DNA of 10,000 nucleotides from Actinidia chinensis (taxonomy: Eukaryota > Streptophyta > Magnoliopsida > Ericales > Actinidiaceae), in the NCBI GenBank assembly GCA_009663005.1, contig CM018899.1, forward strand, positions 10,549,262 through 10,559,261, written 5' to 3'. Below are positions 8,211 to 10,000 of the stretch, one piece after another. A program made the translations under genes and the position numbers. The notes below the pieces were generated by a model. That model made no database searches. It was not told where the DNA came from and saw nothing but the letters and a program-made list of their open reading frames with translations. Positions within the stretch are counted from its first letter, which is position 1, and each line of letters begins with the position of its first letter.

Positions 8211-9266
8211 CTAGGGCACCGGGGCTAACAATGGGGCCTCGTCGTCAAAGCTAATCACCAGAATAAGATCAACTGCAGCCAAGTTTCCATCGTGGACTGC
8301 AGGTTCTTGCTTAACTTCTTCTTCCCCCTCTAGCACAGCTATGGCAACAACAAGCTCACTACTTGAAAGTTCGAGTGAGCTAAAATCGCTGGTGGTGCTG
8401 AAGCTTGTTTTCTTATCCTCTTACTGAGCAAGCTCAGCAACCCCCTCGTCAAGTTTGTGGCTGAGGTTGTCCAAGCTGGAGCACCAGTCTTAGTGAGTAG
8501 GTTCTCAAATTCAGAGTGGAGGAAGAGCTACCCATTTGAGCTACTCAGCATAGTGGGGGATTGTATTATGGTAGATGGGCTCATACCATAAAAGAGAGAC
8601 AACATCTCGAGGTTCTTAGCTGCTGTTTACATGTTGATGGTAACCTTGCACCACGGAATCCGAATTCGGAACGAGATGTTTGAATCCTACAAGCCAAATC
8701 AGCCAAGATACTATAGTTTGGTATCAACAATGTTCAAATAAGAAAATTATGGAAGTGCAGTGAGGATATCAGTACAAACATGGTATAAAAAGAAGACTCA
8801 CCATCAGGTATTCTATCATTACATCTAGGAAGGCATGCACTCCATCATCCCCATCCCAGAACTCCTAATTTTTTAAGACCCAAACAAAATCCTCAAGGGA
8901 GAGATCCTTGTTTGGGATCTTGGCACTAAACTTATTTAAGGATGTTAGTTGTTCCGAAGTCTCAAGTAGTAGTTGTCGATGGACAAGTTGATGTCGGGCT
9001 CCCATTTTAGGCATACCACAGTGTAAACATGTAACATGTCATAGGCATCCTTCCCTCTGCATCAATGTATCCACCATCAGCACAGTCCGAATAAAATTTA
9101 TTGCCACTTACATGAAGGTAAGCTGGAACCATGCAATGACTTCATTTAGCATTGGACTGATTAGGAATCTAAGTTCATCCTGGTGGATCAGTCGCATGCG
9201 GATAAAGATGTCATCCCCGTCTCCTAGCACTACTATAACCACCTCGTTGGGGCCTGACCTCTCTAT
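8211..9266 (-). pseudogene. Second broken antisense transposon gene, divergent relative of the left one
   Basis: Two minus-strand exon remnants are visible. The first (about 9266-8802) gives NEVVIVV, DDIFIRMRLIHQDELRFLIS, VAINFIRTVLMVDTLMQREG, then in another frame MLHVYTVVCLKWEPD and YYLRLRNN, and finally KDLSLEDFVWVLKN. It ends at a good donor, GTGAGT (8801). The intron 8801-8687 ends in TTGTAG. The second exon continues as SFRIRIPW, NLEMLSLFYGM and an acidic Ser/Glu-rich tail (SSLELSSSELVVAIAVLEGE), with stop TAG at 8213-8211. Damage includes TAA at 9110-9108, TAG at 8867-8865 where a Trp would fit, TAA at 8423-8421 and at least two frameshifts. I recognise the style of plant gypsy-type transposon proteins, but the match is weaker than for the left gene. 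Its true first exon may lie upstream. Orientation and promoter match the left gene. Confidence 0.6.
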
Positions 9267-9409
9267 TCATCAAGGATGTCATAGTCTGCCCTAAACTAAG
9301 CTAGTGCGGCATCAACATGAATTAATTATTGAGCTCTATTCAATTCCATGTTCTAAAAATGATAAAATACCTTAATCAGAACGAGCTCTACTTAGGTAAG
9401 GGCAACAAC

Positions 9410-9549
9410 ACATTTGGGCACAGAGTTATCTGAGCTCTATGTGAGCTCTGAGATCTGTCCCATGAGCAAAATCTATAGTACATTTGCATGCAGAGATACC
9501 TGAGCTCTCCGCGAGCTCCAAGCTCTGTTCCACGAGACTTATCTACATG
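9410..9549. repeat. 70-bp direct tandem duplication rich in GAGCTC
   Basis: Unit 1 (9410-9479) and unit 2 (9480-9549) both begin acattt and share the order cagag.ta.ctgagctct, then gagctc, then ctgt.cca.gag and atcta at matching offsets. Divergence is moderate. Each unit holds two GAGCTC palindromes (9432 and 9443; 9503 and 9514), and more GAGCTC occurs nearby (9331, 9383). The duplication lies in the presumed leader of the right antisense gene, between its promoter (9962) and first recognised codons (about 9266). Confidence 0.65.
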
Positions 9550-9961
9550 TTATAGAGGATCAGCTCTTAAGCCGTCTTTCCATCTCGGCTTTCTCTCAAT
9601 GAAAGAAAAACTTGAGGAGGCAAAACCCTAGAAGACAAAAGCTCAAAATTAGGGGCATCAAATGTAGACCTAAACAAAATCAAGATGCAAACATAATGAA
9701 TATACAGACATTTTAGAAATATTTCTTAGAAAACCAAAAGAGAAACTTGTAGAGATAGACTAAAGGCAACCGAAAAATAGGAACTAGTTCATAAAAGGAC
9801 AAGAACACCGTCCACAATAAGTACGACATCAAAAATAGCTTAAAAAATGGTTTATAAAGCGGCAAGTGAACGACAATGATTAGTGATTCTGCAGATGCTC
9901 ACACTTTCTCTATATATAATGCTCTCAAAATGTAAGATGAATAGTTGTAGGAAGAAGGCAC
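9550..9961 (-). other. Presumed 5' leader of the right antisense gene, no coding exon recognised
   Basis: No convincing frame is seen on either strand. Read on the minus strand, the stretch leads from the TATA box at 9970-9962 through a second TATA-like word (TATATATA, 9918-9911) towards the coding remnants. A first coding exon or leader intron could be hidden here; for example, CTTCTAG at about 9640 would be an acceptable splice acceptor. This was not resolved. Confidence 0.35.
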
Positions 9962-9985
9962 CTTTTTATAGGAAAGCCCAAGGGA
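9962..9985 (-). promoter_or_regulatory. TATA-box promoter of the right antisense transposon gene
   Basis: The minus strand reads TATAAAAAG (9970-9962), preceded by CCCTTGGGC (9984-9976). The block aligns without gaps to 3435-3458, the promoter of the left antisense gene, at 19 of 24 positions, including the TATA core and the CCCTTGG word at identical spacing. A further shared word (ttggcggga, at the right edge) lies upstream. The alternative TATATATA at 9918-9911 could be the used box, but it has no counterpart on the left. Confidence 0.55.
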
Positions 9986-10000
9986 CAACTTTCCCGCCAA

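Noticed and set aside
9112..9294. Open frame of 60 codons on the plus strand
   Set aside because: It is antisense to the right transposon gene, whose minus-strand translation here gives recognisable motifs.
1..10000. tRNA, rRNA or small-RNA genes
   Set aside because: No cloverleaf with A and B box words, no rRNA core sequence and no long pre-miRNA-like hairpin was noticed on reading both strands. The only clear hairpin is the short one at 4101-4128.

Overview
The window looks like repeat-rich nuclear DNA of a flowering plant, probably a eudicot. It is AT-rich, with short plant-style introns (GT..AG, about 70-140 bp). It carries a decayed piece of a plant mRNA-decapping gene between two decayed blocks of LTR-retrotransposon DNA. 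I see no intact protein-coding gene, rRNA, tRNA or CRISPR array.

Left block (1 to about 4150, right edge uncertain). This is best read as the 3' part of a plus-oriented Ty3/gypsy-type element. It runs from a hypervariable zone with imperfect tandem repeats (190-410), through a multi-exon gene on the minus strand (841-3130) with its own TATA promoter (3436-3443), to a G-rich polypurine-like tract (3676-3689) and an LTR-like 5' end (TGATAC, 3690). The minus-strand gene encodes the plant protein family labelled 'putative gypsy type transposon'. It has several frameshifts and stops. The order (pol side, repeats, antisense gene, PPT, LTR) is that described for Tat-lineage elements such as Grande.

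Middle block (about 4591-7864, plus strand). Six exon remnants match the C-terminal part of VARICOSE (VCS, the plant EDC4/Ge-1 decapping scaffold). Most of the intervening introns still have GT and AG ends, so this is an unprocessed duplicate rather than a retrocopy. The WD40-bearing N-terminus and the last stretch of the C-terminus are absent. In-frame stops and small indels make it a pseudogene. Its second intron is swollen to about 1.46 kb by a sequence with LTR-like TGTCACG starts (5412 and 5570).

Right block (about 8130-10000, minus strand). A second, divergent and broken relative of the antisense transposon gene lies here (about 8211-9266). Its putative promoter at 9962-9985 matches the left promoter at 19 of 24 positions without gaps. 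A 70-bp tandem duplication rich in GAGCTC lies in its leader (9410-9549). The rest of this element must lie beyond the right edge, and its left part is missing.

Nothing here looks like a new functional system. The more informative signals are the antisense gene with a promoter conserved between two elements, and the intron-bearing VARICOSE fragment trapped between them.
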